Shown here one piece after another: positions 52,592 through 60,469 of a DNA stretch of 64,000 bases (its first letter is position 1; every line of letters begins with the position of its first letter). Source of the DNA: JALEFZ01 sp039817415 (GTDB lineage: Bacteria; Bacteroidota; Bacteroidia; J057); NCBI GenBank assembly GCA_039817415.1, contig JBCBVV010000020.1, forward strand, positions 38,523-102,522, written 5' to 3'. The notes beneath the pieces were generated by a model. It saw only the letters and a program-made list of their open reading frames with translations. It was not told where the DNA came from and made no database searches. A program made the position numbers and the translations under genes.

Positions 52592-53128
52592 ATGCAAGTT
52601 CAAGCCATTTTCATCAGCATTTTAATCATGGGAATTATTTCAGGTGGAGCCAAGATAGAACTCGGAGGATCTGACGACTTAAGATATTGGTTTATTACCA
52701 ATGACGGCGTCATGGGAGGACTTTCGAGAGGGAATATCAAGGAGAACAAAAACAGTTTGACATTTTATGGAAACATCTCTCTTGAAAACAATGGAGGCTT
52801 TTCCAGGGTCCAGCGTCAGATGCAGCATAAAGATCTCTCAGCCTTCAAAGGCATCAAGGTGAAATTAAAAGGAGATGGTAGGAAATACGACTTTACGCTG
52901 GAGAAGCATAACAATTATGTGGGTCCGACTTTCCGAAAAAGTTTTGTGGCGGAGGAGAAGTGGAAAACCTACTATTTCGCTTTTGATGAATTTGATGAGA
53001 GTTTCTTTGGGAGAAAAATGGGAAGAAAACTATCTGAGTGGAATGATATTCAGCGAATTGGTGTCATTCTGGCAGATAAGAAACCTGGCCCCTTTGAAAT
53101 CGAAATAGATTGGATCGACTTTGAGTAG
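52592..53128 (+). CDS. CIA30-like protein
   Basis: 178 residues, signal-like N-terminus (IFISILIMGIISGGAK), then a CIA30 / NDUFAF1-type beta-sandwich: YWFITNDGVMGGLSRGNIKE, LSLENNGGFSRVQRQM-like segment, KGIKVKLKGDGRKYDFTL, PTFRKSF, and RIGVILADKKPGPFEIEIDWI. In mitochondria the fold aids complex I assembly, but bacterial members mostly lack known roles. The gene stands alone, with 235 bases to the next gene. Confidence 0.85.
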   Translation: MQVQAIFISILIMGIISGGAKIELGGSDDLRYWFITNDGVMGGLSRGNIKENKNSLTFYGNISLENNGGFSRVQRQMQHKDLSAFKGIKVKLKGDGRKYDFTLEKHNNYVGPTFRKSFVAEEKWKTYYFAFDEFDESFFGRKMGRKLSEWNDIQRIGVILADKKPGPFEIEIDWIDFE

Positions 53129-53363
53129 TTGAATTTTATTAGTGGATATTTTAAGAGCATCGCAATAAATAAATTAATATCTTTCCATTTGAGTAATTAA
53201 GTGTCTGACATAGTCAAAATTGTTGATTCCCATTCTCTACATTGGCAACTGTTAGGGAAATGGGTCTACAAAATAGTATCAATCATATATGCGTTAGAAT
53301 AGCGTATTACATTCTCCTAATCCTCCATCTCATTCCAAAGATTCACCCCTTTACACGCCAAAG

Positions 53364-56300
53364 ATGAAGAAACTCTACCTACTATGTTTGATCAGCCTGT
53401 GTGCCACGGCTGTTTTAGCTCAAGATTCTGAAACACTTTTCTCACTCGAACAGCGCCCTACGGACCTAAGATTTATTGAGAACAAAGGCCAGTGGACAGA
53501 CCAACTGGAGTATTTGGCCAAGTTTGTAGGAGGTACAGCTTTGTACGAAAAAGGAAAGATTATCTACGATTTTTATGAATTGCCGCTTGAGGATCACCAC
53601 CTCAAACACATTGTCAATCACGACCACAATTCTAAGGAGGTGATCATGCATCATGCGGTATTTGTACATTTCGATGGAGCTAATCCTAATCCTAGCATAA
53701 GCCATGAGTGGAAATACCCTGAATACCACAACTATTTTATAGGAAAGGATCGATCTAAATGGAAAGGTCATGTAAATTTATTTGGCCAGATCGGCTACGA
53801 GGACCTTTATGATGGGATTGACATGAGGGTTTATGGAGAAGGTGATGTAATGAAGTATGATTTTCTCGTAGCAGCCGGTGCAGATCCTTCCAAGATTCAA
53901 CTTCGTTATGAAGGAACCAGCTTCATGGAGCTTAACGAAGGCGTGTTGCACCTCACTACTTCTCTTGGAGAAATTTGGGAAAAGAAACCTATTGCCTTTC
54001 AGATGGTGGGAGGGGAAAAGAAAGAAGTTACAGTAAGGTTTGTCTTGGAGGATAAAACGCTGAGCTACGAATTCCCAAATGGATATGACACCAGCAAAGA
54101 ATTGTTGATAGACCCTGTCTTGGTTTTTGCTTCTCATTCGGGTTCTACTTCAGATAATTGGGGATTTACAGCTACCTATGACTCTTTGGGAAATGCTTAC
54201 GGTGGGGGAATTGCCCTAGGCACCACTGTGGGAGGAACCAATTATCCAGCTACTCCCGGTGCGTATGATACACAAGCGAATGGGTCTACAGATATTGGTT
54301 TGTCAAAGTTCTCCGACGATGGTTCCAGCCTCTTGTATGCCACCTACTTAGGAGGGTCTATGACAGACTTTCCACACAGTTTGATTGTCAACAACCTGAA
54401 TCAGCTGATTGTATTTGGATATACTACTTCATCTGACTTTCCTACGAGTACAGGGGCTTTTGACAATACCATTGGTGGAACTTCTGATATTTATATTGCA
54501 AGATTTTCTGAAGATGGGAGTACGCTAATTGCCTCCACCTATGTAGGAGGATCTGATATAGATGGGCAGAACACTACTGGGCTTGCCTTCAATTATGGAG
54601 ATGCTTCACGTGGGGAAGTGATCGTTGATGCCAATGACAATATTCTTGTAGGGAGTATTACCGCTTCGACTGATTTCCCTACAACTACCCCTACCATGCA
54701 AGGGGCCTATAACGGTGGCGCCTCAGATGGGGTCATTTTCCAATTAACACCGGACCTAAGCACCATGACCTGGGCTACCTATTTTGGAGGTTCTAGTGCT
54801 GATGCCGTGTACTCCTTGAAAAAGGCGGATACAGGCGAGATTTTCGCTGTGGGGGGAACATCTAGCTTAGACCTTGATGTAACAGGTCCAGCCGTACAAA
54901 CGACTTATCAGGGTGGTAATTATGATGGATTCATCATCAGAATGCCTTCTACTGCCACAGCCCTACTTTCTGCTACTTACTTAGGAACTGCTGATGATGA
55001 TCAGGCTTATTTGCTTGACCTTGACAATGCTGGAGATGTGTATGTAACTGGTCAATCTATTGGAGGAACTTGGCCCGTAGTTGCACCAACCAGTGGGCCG
55101 ATGTATTCCAATGCAGGAGCGGAACAGTTTATTATCAAGATGCCTTCCAGTATGAATAGCATCCTTTGGTCGACTACCATTGGTACGGGTGCGACAGGAC
55201 AAAGTGTTCTATCCCCTACCGCTTTTCAGGTGGATGAATGTGGGCGGATTTATGTGGCAGGATGGGGAGATACAGACAGCCTTGAAATCACCTTGGATGC
55301 CATTCAAAGTACAACGGACGGAGATGACTTCTACCTTGCCGTTTACGAAGAAAACATGACGGGATTAGCTTTTGGGACATACTTTGGAGGTTCACAGGAA
55401 TGGGAGCATGTAGATGGTGGGACCGCACGCTTTGACAAACGCGGCGTGGTATATCAGGCAGTCTGTGCAAGTTGTGGGGGGAGTGGAACCTTCCCAGGTA
55501 CACCTGGAGCCTACAGTCCTACTACAGGTGTGGGTGGATTATTTGGAGGATGTAACTTGGCAGTGTTCAAAATCAACTTGGAGACCTTCAACATCAATGC
55601 AGATTTCAACATCATAGATTCTATGGGTACTCCTCTAGCAAATGCAGGTTGTGCACCCTTATCTGTTGAGTTCTTAAACCTGACGACCAATACACCTACT
55701 ATTTCGGGTTACGCCTACACATGGGAATTTGGCATACCAGGTCAGACATCAACTGATTTTCAGCCCACTTATACCTACAACACGGCTGGGGTCTATCAAG
55801 TACGATTGATTGTAGAAGATACCGTCGGATGCCGACTTCCAGATACCGTTATTCAACAGGTAACCGTCTTCCCCAATCCGACAGTAGATGCGGGTTTGGA
55901 TACAGCTATTTGTGTGGGAGATACCATTCTCCTCTCTGGTAATTCTTCTTCTGCTGGAATCTATCGCTGGACACCAAGTGCCGCCATTATTAATCCAGAT
56001 ACTGCCCTTCAGAATGTCCCAATTACCACGACCATTAATCAGACCTATATCGTAAGGCTCATTGACAACAATGGTTGCCAGGCAATTGACAGTGTAACCG
56101 TTAGTGTGGAACCAACGGGTACGTTCTCAACCTACAGCGATACCGTAGGCTGTTATGGTGGGGATTTCCAATTAAATGTGGATGCACCTTGGGCTAGTAC
56201 GATCATTTGGACATCTTCCAATCCTGCTGTGGGCTTGAACGATCCTTCCCTTGCCAATCCGATCATACCCAATCTTCTTCAACCAACGATTTTGACAGTC

Positions 56301-57764
56301 GAGATGGCCAACTCAATTGGCTGTACAGAAACGGCAAGTTTCGAATTGACGGTATCAGGTGATTCCATTTTTCAAGATACCTCCATTTGTGAAGGAGAAT
56401 CCGTACAATTATCACTCGCCCCTGCGGTAGTATACCGTTGGAGCCCTTTCCAAACACTAGATGATCCCGAATCGGCGACTCCAATTGCTTCTCCTTTAGA
56501 TAGTACCTTGTATACAGTAACTGCTACTACCGCAGAAGGATGTGAAGTATATGGTGAATGGTTCGTAGAAGTATTCCCAACACCTGTAGTAGATGCAGGG
56601 GTAGACTCTTCCTTCTGTATTGGGGATGGAATTACCCTTCTCGCAAGTGGGAACGGAACTCCTAGCTGGAGCCCAGCTTTGGGACTAGATAATCCTGATA
56701 TATACCAGCCATTTGCCAATCCAACTGCAAGCCAGACCTATCAACTGGTCGTAGAGAGTGGCTTTGGTTGTGCGGATTCTGATCAGGTAAGTATCCTAGT
56801 CAATAACTTGCCAAATGTAGACGCAGGAACAGGAGCTACTATTTGTGATGGAGACAGCCTTACCCTTTCTGCCAGCGGAGCATTTTCATACCAATGGGAT
56901 GTTTCTACCGACTTGGTCAGTCTGGATCAGGCTTCTACCGTAGCCATTCCAGTTTCAGGTCCTGTTACCTATTTCGTTACCGGTACAGATATAAATGGCT
57001 GTGTGAACAGGGATTCTGTTACCGTAGAATTGATAGACATACCTCTAACTACCTTGGTTTATGACCATGATTGTGAAACCAGTGGCTTCAATCTATTTGC
57101 ATCTGGTGGCTCGGACTATGTTTGGAATACAGGAGATACAGGGCCGAATCAGTTCTACGCCCCTACAGATACGACAACCTATACAGTTAGGGCTGTAAAT
57201 GGTGCTTGTGAAGGACAGGAGGAATCAGTTACCCTTGATCCCAATCCCCTAAATCCCCTTTCAGCCTTTGAGGTCGATGTAAATGAAGGCTTTGCTCCCT
57301 ATGAAGTACAAACCACCAACCTATCTCAGAATTATGAATCTCTGGTTTGGATCAATCCGTTCACGGCCAATAGATATGACGAAAATCCTTTGTTCAGCAT
57401 ACCCATTCGTGGAACCCATGAAATCAAATTAATCGTTACATCCTCTCTTGGGTGTATAGATTCCAGCTCAGTCTTTGTTTCTGCAAGTCTGGTAGCCATT
57501 GACGTTCCATCTGCCTTTAGCCCCAATTTGGATGGCTATAACGACGATTTCTTTATCAAGTCAGTAGGAATGGAAAGCCTTCAAGTCTCTATTTTCAATC
57601 GTTGGGGACAAAGAGTCTTCCAATCTGATGAATTAGATTTTCAATGGGATGGCAATGGTCCACGAGGTCCTGTAGTTGAAGGAGTGTATGTCTACAAAAT
57701 CGAAGCTGTCGGGCGAAACGGCAATATATATGAAAGAGTAGGAACCGTTACGGTGATTCGCTAG
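53364..57764 (+). CDS. Large gliding-motility-type T9SS surface protein
   Basis: 1466 residues. Signal peptide (MKKLYLLCLISLCATAVLAQ), then a DUF7948-type domain (FIENKGQWTDQLEYLAKFVG, residues ~35-250). SBBP-like beta-propeller repeats follow (YLGGSMTDFPHSLIV, IFGYTTSSDFPTSTGAF-like, TYFGGSSADAVYSLK), and a PKD domain near residue 800 (YTWEFGIPGQTS, GVYQVRLIVEDTVGC). About six Ig/PKD-like repeats come next (VDAGLDTAICVGDTILLSG, VDAGVDSSFCIGDGITLLASG). The C-terminus VPSAFSPNLDGYNDDFFI to VGTVTVIR is the type B sorting domain. Probably a surface adhesin or motility-related protein. Confidence 0.9.
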   Translation: MKKLYLLCLISLCATAVLAQDSETLFSLEQRPTDLRFIENKGQWTDQLEYLAKFVGGTALYEKGKIIYDFYELPLEDHHLKHIVNHDHNSKEVIMHHAVFVHFDGANPNPSISHEWKYPEYHNYFIGKDRSKWKGHVNLFGQIGYEDLYDGIDMRVYGEGDVMKYDFLVAAGADPSKIQLRYEGTSFMELNEGVLHLTTSLGEIWEKKPIAFQMVGGEKKEVTVRFVLEDKTLSYEFPNGYDTSKELLIDPVLVFASHSGSTSDNWGFTATYDSLGNAYGGGIALGTTVGGTNYPATPGAYDTQANGSTDIGLSKFSDDGSSLLYATYLGGSMTDFPHSLIVNNLNQLIVFGYTTSSDFPTSTGAFDNTIGGTSDIYIARFSEDGSTLIASTYVGGSDIDGQNTTGLAFNYGDASRGEVIVDANDNILVGSITASTDFPTTTPTMQGAYNGGASDGVIFQLTPDLSTMTWATYFGGSSADAVYSLKKADTGEIFAVGGTSSLDLDVTGPAVQTTYQGGNYDGFIIRMPSTATALLSATYLGTADDDQAYLLDLDNAGDVYVTGQSIGGTWPVVAPTSGPMYSNAGAEQFIIKMPSSMNSILWSTTIGTGATGQSVLSPTAFQVDECGRIYVAGWGDTDSLEITLDAIQSTTDGDDFYLAVYEENMTGLAFGTYFGGSQEWEHVDGGTARFDKRGVVYQAVCASCGGSGTFPGTPGAYSPTTGVGGLFGGCNLAVFKINLETFNINADFNIIDSMGTPLANAGCAPLSVEFLNLTTNTPTISGYAYTWEFGIPGQTSTDFQPTYTYNTAGVYQVRLIVEDTVGCRLPDTVIQQVTVFPNPTVDAGLDTAICVGDTILLSGNSSSAGIYRWTPSAAIINPDTALQNVPITTTINQTYIVRLIDNNGCQAIDSVTVSVEPTGTFSTYSDTVGCYGGDFQLNVDAPWASTIIWTSSNPAVGLNDPSLANPIIPNLLQPTILTVEMANSIGCTETASFELTVSGDSIFQDTSICEGESVQLSLAPAVVYRWSPFQTLDDPESATPIASPLDSTLYTVTATTAEGCEVYGEWFVEVFPTPVVDAGVDSSFCIGDGITLLASGNGTPSWSPALGLDNPDIYQPFANPTASQTYQLVVESGFGCADSDQVSILVNNLPNVDAGTGATICDGDSLTLSASGAFSYQWDVSTDLVSLDQASTVAIPVSGPVTYFVTGTDINGCVNRDSVTVELIDIPLTTLVYDHDCETSGFNLFASGGSDYVWNTGDTGPNQFYAPTDTTTYTVRAVNGACEGQEESVTLDPNPLNPLSAFEVDVNEGFAPYEVQTTNLSQNYESLVWINPFTANRYDENPLFSIPIRGTHEIKLIVTSSLGCIDSSSVFVSASLVAIDVPSAFSPNLDGYNDDFFIKSVGMESLQVSIFNRWGQRVFQSDELDFQWDGNGPRGPVVEGVYVYKIEAVGRNGNIYERVGTVTVIR

Positions 57765-57794
57765 GAAATACATATTGTTGCTATATACAGAAAG

Positions 57795-57824
57795 CCGATG
57801 AGTCAACTTGATTCATCGGTTTTT
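57795..57824 (+). terminator. Terminator of the large surface-protein gene
   Basis: Stem CCGATGA (57795-57801) with TCATCGG (57813-57819), extendable inward by TCA/TGA pairing, then TTTTT on the plus strand. It begins 30 bases after the stop. Confidence 0.88.
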
Positions 57825-57828
57825 CCAT

Positions 57829-57862
57829 AAAAAATACCCTCAGCTCGGACAAGCTAAGGGTA
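57829..57862 (-). terminator. Minus-strand terminator downstream of a structured region
   Basis: TACCCT-c-AGCT at 57835-57845 pairs with AGCT-a-AGGGTA at 57852-57862 across a 6-base loop; the A-run at 57829-57834 gives a U-tract on the minus strand. It is oriented to end a minus-strand transcript, although the nearest minus gene stops 430 bases away (58291). Confidence 0.72.
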
Positions 57863-58290
57863 CGCACAAACCATTACTGAAACACTACCTAAAACTAATA
57901 AGCCACTATTACTTTACTACTATGAACATGAAAAGCTATTTTGCTGCTTTTCATCCCTATAAGGCATGCCTCCAAAAAATGTACTGCCCCAAAGAGAAAA
58001 AAAGTAAAAAATTTTCTCAATGGGGCAATAAACACCTAATTATCAAGCACTTGTTATCTATCCTTTTTTTAATTTTCCTCGAAGGGAAGGAGCCTTTCTT
58101 TCAAAACAGACGGAAAAGTCTGAAAAATCAAGGGAGATTTACCTGGAGCATTCTCAGGTATACCTAAAAGAAGAAATTACAATCGACAGGGAAAAGCATA
58201 ATCTAGGAAACGGAAGGGAACACCTATTTTCCGGCTTCTACCTTCATATATAGGATATAGAACCTGATTATTCCCCTGAACGATGATGCC
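57863..58290 (-). other. 428-base gene-free stretch with strong hairpins, candidate 3' UTR or small RNA
   Basis: No convincing coding frame. Two strong inverted repeats: ATGAAAAGC / GCTTTTCAT at 57928-57954 (9-bp arms), and at 57985-58027 a two-part stem TGCCCCA-AA-GAGAAAA / TTTTCTC-AA-TGGGGCA with an 11-base loop. A 10-bp palindrome AGGTATACCT lies at 58156-58165. The minus-strand terminator at 57829-57862 closes the region. This could be a long 3' UTR of the lipoprotein gene or an independent RNA; no promoter match was found. Confidence 0.5.
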
Positions 58291-58953
58291 CTATTCTAAG
58301 GGAAATATAGCTGAAAAGAATCCATTGTTTAAAGCCCAACCTGGATCGGAGGTGGTAACCTGATCATCTATCAAGGTCGCAAAAAACTCCCCTTCTAGTA
58401 TGGCAATCTCCAGTCCAGCAGGAGATTCTTCACGTCTCACTCGATTGATATTCAAACTCCCTCCTAATCCGCTTGCTGAAAAAGTGGCATTGGCAATCCC
58501 CGCAGATTGGGCAAAAGACAAGGAAGCAGATCTGCCCTGACTTGTCCAGTCATTGGTCAGAAAAAAGCCTTCCCACCAACCTAAAGGTGTATCTAAGGAG
58601 TAAGTTCCTGAAAGTGATTGGCTAAGCAGAGGTTCGTCTCTTAGAAATCCTTTAGTAAATGTGAGTCTCAATTCATAATCCACCGTACTAGAACTATCCG
58701 TCGCTAAAAAAACAGCTGTAGCTGATAAATAGACGGAATCTTTGCTGGTGGTATCCTGGCTAAACACACAACTATCTTGAATACCTGAGCATACCTCCTG
58801 TATCATGAAAGGCACTAGCTCACGGTCATCGTTGAGAATATTAACCAATTCGACGCTTGCAAATCCCTCAGGCACCAAAAGAGCTTCTGACTCTGGATTA
58901 AATGTACAAGATGAAGCCAATAATATAATGATGAAGTATGACCACTTTCGCAT
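58291..58953 (-). CDS. Small lipoprotein downstream of the susCD pair
   Basis: About 220 residues from ATG 58953; lipoprotein signal MRKWSYFIIILLASSC with acylation at C16. A beta-rich domain follows, including VPFMIQEVCSGIQDSCVFSQD (two cysteines), TSSTVDYELRLTF-like strands and a Ser/Gly-rich core. No family recognised. It lies on the same strand as susC/susD but after a strong terminator, so it may be expressed separately. A role as an auxiliary surface lipoprotein of the SusCD complex is only a contextual guess. Confidence 0.65.
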   Translation of the reverse strand: MRKWSYFIIILLASSCTFNPESEALLVPEGFASVELVNILNDDRELVPFMIQEVCSGIQDSCVFSQDTTSKDSVYLSATAVFLATDSSSTVDYELRLTFTKGFLRDEPLLSQSLSGTYSLDTPLGWWEGFFLTNDWTSQGRSASLSFAQSAGIANATFSASGLGGSLNINRVRREESPAGLEIAILEGEFFATLIDDQVTTSDPGWALNNGFFSAIFPLE

Positions 58954-59031
58954 GGTAAAAATTCTGTTTTCCTTAATGACGAATGTTAAGATGGATGTGC
59001 TACCCAATATACTGATGAATACTGCTTGCAT

Positions 59032-59066
59032 AAAAGAAGAGAGAACAGAATACACTGTTCTCTCTT
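59032..59066 (-). terminator. Terminator of the susCD operon
   Basis: 12-bp perfect stem (AAGAGAGAACAG at 59037-59048, CTGTTCTCTCTT at 59055-59066) with a 6-base loop and a pyrimidine/U-rich tail on the minus strand. It begins 35 bases after the susD stop. Confidence 0.85.
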
Positions 59067-59100
59067 TACATACGATTAGTTTCTCAATTTAGCCTATTTT

Positions 59101-60450
59101 CTAGTTCTCCGTTGCAGGACGTGGGAAGAACTCATGAACAATATCTCCAGCTCTGTCAATCGGCACTTCACTTAGACGACCCAAGCGACGCAGGTCAACC
59201 CATCTATGGGCCTCTCCAAATAGAGAATAGCGACGTTGATTCACCACTTCATTCAGAAGGGAGGCATCGTCTAGTCCACCAGCGTACTCAGCAAGACCTG
59301 CTGCGGTTCTCACGACATTGATAGCTGCTGCAGCTTCATCATTGTTTGTCCCAATGTTTGCTTCAGCATAGATCAGGATCAGCTCCTCGTTTCTGATGAT
59401 TGGGAAAGAGGAAGTATTGGAAGCAATATTCTGAACCTGTACATCCCCTGACAAGCCAGCAAGTGTAACTGGGACACCGATAGCGTCAGGATCTAGAGGA
59501 GTTGTTTTGGCACTAACCCTCGTATCGCCCATTTCTGCATCTGCAACCCAAGTAGGGTGTGCGATATACAGATCCTGATTTGGAATGTAGAACATCGGAT
59601 TAGGAATGTCGTTACCTCCAATATTATAGGCATGGTAAGCACCTGCATCTAAAGCAGCTGTTAAGCTAAAGAAAGACTGATTCAAAGCGGCCAAAGCATC
59701 TGCTTTGTTGTCTTGGTAAAGGGACACCCTAGCGGCAATGGCTCTGTTAAACTGCCCAAAGCCTGCGGCGGTATTCAATCCATATTGACCAAATCCTCCA
59801 GACATGTCAAAAACAAACTCCCCCCCATCCAGCAGGCCAAAAGCCTCATCTAGTAGAGAGCGAATACCAGCAAGACCTTCTTCATAGGTTACATATGCCC
59901 CTAGGTTATCAGGATCTTCTACGGCATCAGCCAGGCGAATTCCCTGCGAAAACTGGCGGTTTGCGACCAATAATAAGGCATATGCCTGCATGGTTTTGGC
60001 ATAACCAATCAATCCATCCTGCTGCGCCTGTGTCAAAGAAGCAGAGCTATTAGGTACTGATTCAATCAACACCTGTGCATTTTTCACCGCTCTGTATCGA
60101 GCTGCAAAGGATCGAGTCGTCAAGAAACCAAAATTATCCAATGGGGCTCCTTGTTCGCCCAAAAGCTCACCTGTGTAACGAGGATCAACACCATTTAGGT
60201 CCCAATACTCACGTCCCACAATGCTCACAACCTGAACATAAAACTCAAGATCACGACGCATAACTGCTTCTAGACCATTTGCCAATAGCTGGATATCAGC
60301 TAGGGTAGCTCCGTCCAACAGACTTTCAACTGTAGGTCCATTGGGGTTTGGAATCTCCTCGATGTTACAGGAAGTGAATGTCAAAGTCATTCCTGTCAGA
60401 AGGGAGATGAATAGAATTCCAATTTTATTCAATTTCATAATTTTCATCAT
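59101..60450 (-). CDS. SusD/RagB-family outer-membrane lipoprotein
   Basis: 449 residues with a lipoprotein signal (IGILFISLLTGMTLTFTSC, acylated C28). The SusD fold is recognised from EAVMRRDLEFYVQVVSIVG, RSFAARYRAVKNAQVLIESV, GYAKTMQAYALLLVANRQF, EELILIYAEANIG and the C-terminal VVNQRRYSLFGEAHRWVDLRRLGRL. SusD lids the SusC barrel and binds ligands such as glycans or peptides. The gene follows susC by 19 bases. Ligand type cannot be inferred; no glycoside hydrolase or sigma/anti-sigma regulator lies next to the pair. Confidence 0.93.
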   Translation of the reverse strand: MMKIMKLNKIGILFISLLTGMTLTFTSCNIEEIPNPNGPTVESLLDGATLADIQLLANGLEAVMRRDLEFYVQVVSIVGREYWDLNGVDPRYTGELLGEQGAPLDNFGFLTTRSFAARYRAVKNAQVLIESVPNSSASLTQAQQDGLIGYAKTMQAYALLLVANRQFSQGIRLADAVEDPDNLGAYVTYEEGLAGIRSLLDEAFGLLDGGEFVFDMSGGFGQYGLNTAAGFGQFNRAIAARVSLYQDNKADALAALNQSFFSLTAALDAGAYHAYNIGGNDIPNPMFYIPNQDLYIAHPTWVADAEMGDTRVSAKTTPLDPDAIGVPVTLAGLSGDVQVQNIASNTSSFPIIRNEELILIYAEANIGTNNDEAAAAINVVRTAAGLAEYAGGLDDASLLNEVVNQRRYSLFGEAHRWVDLRRLGRLSEVPIDRAGDIVHEFFPRPATEN

Positions 60451-60469
60451 TTAAATGTCTTCCGACGGA

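Noticed and set aside
57808..58167. 119-codon reading frame on the plus strand
   Set aside because: It starts inside the terminator of the large surface protein, has a biased Lys/Phe/His composition and overlaps the hairpins at 57928-58027. I treat it as non-coding.
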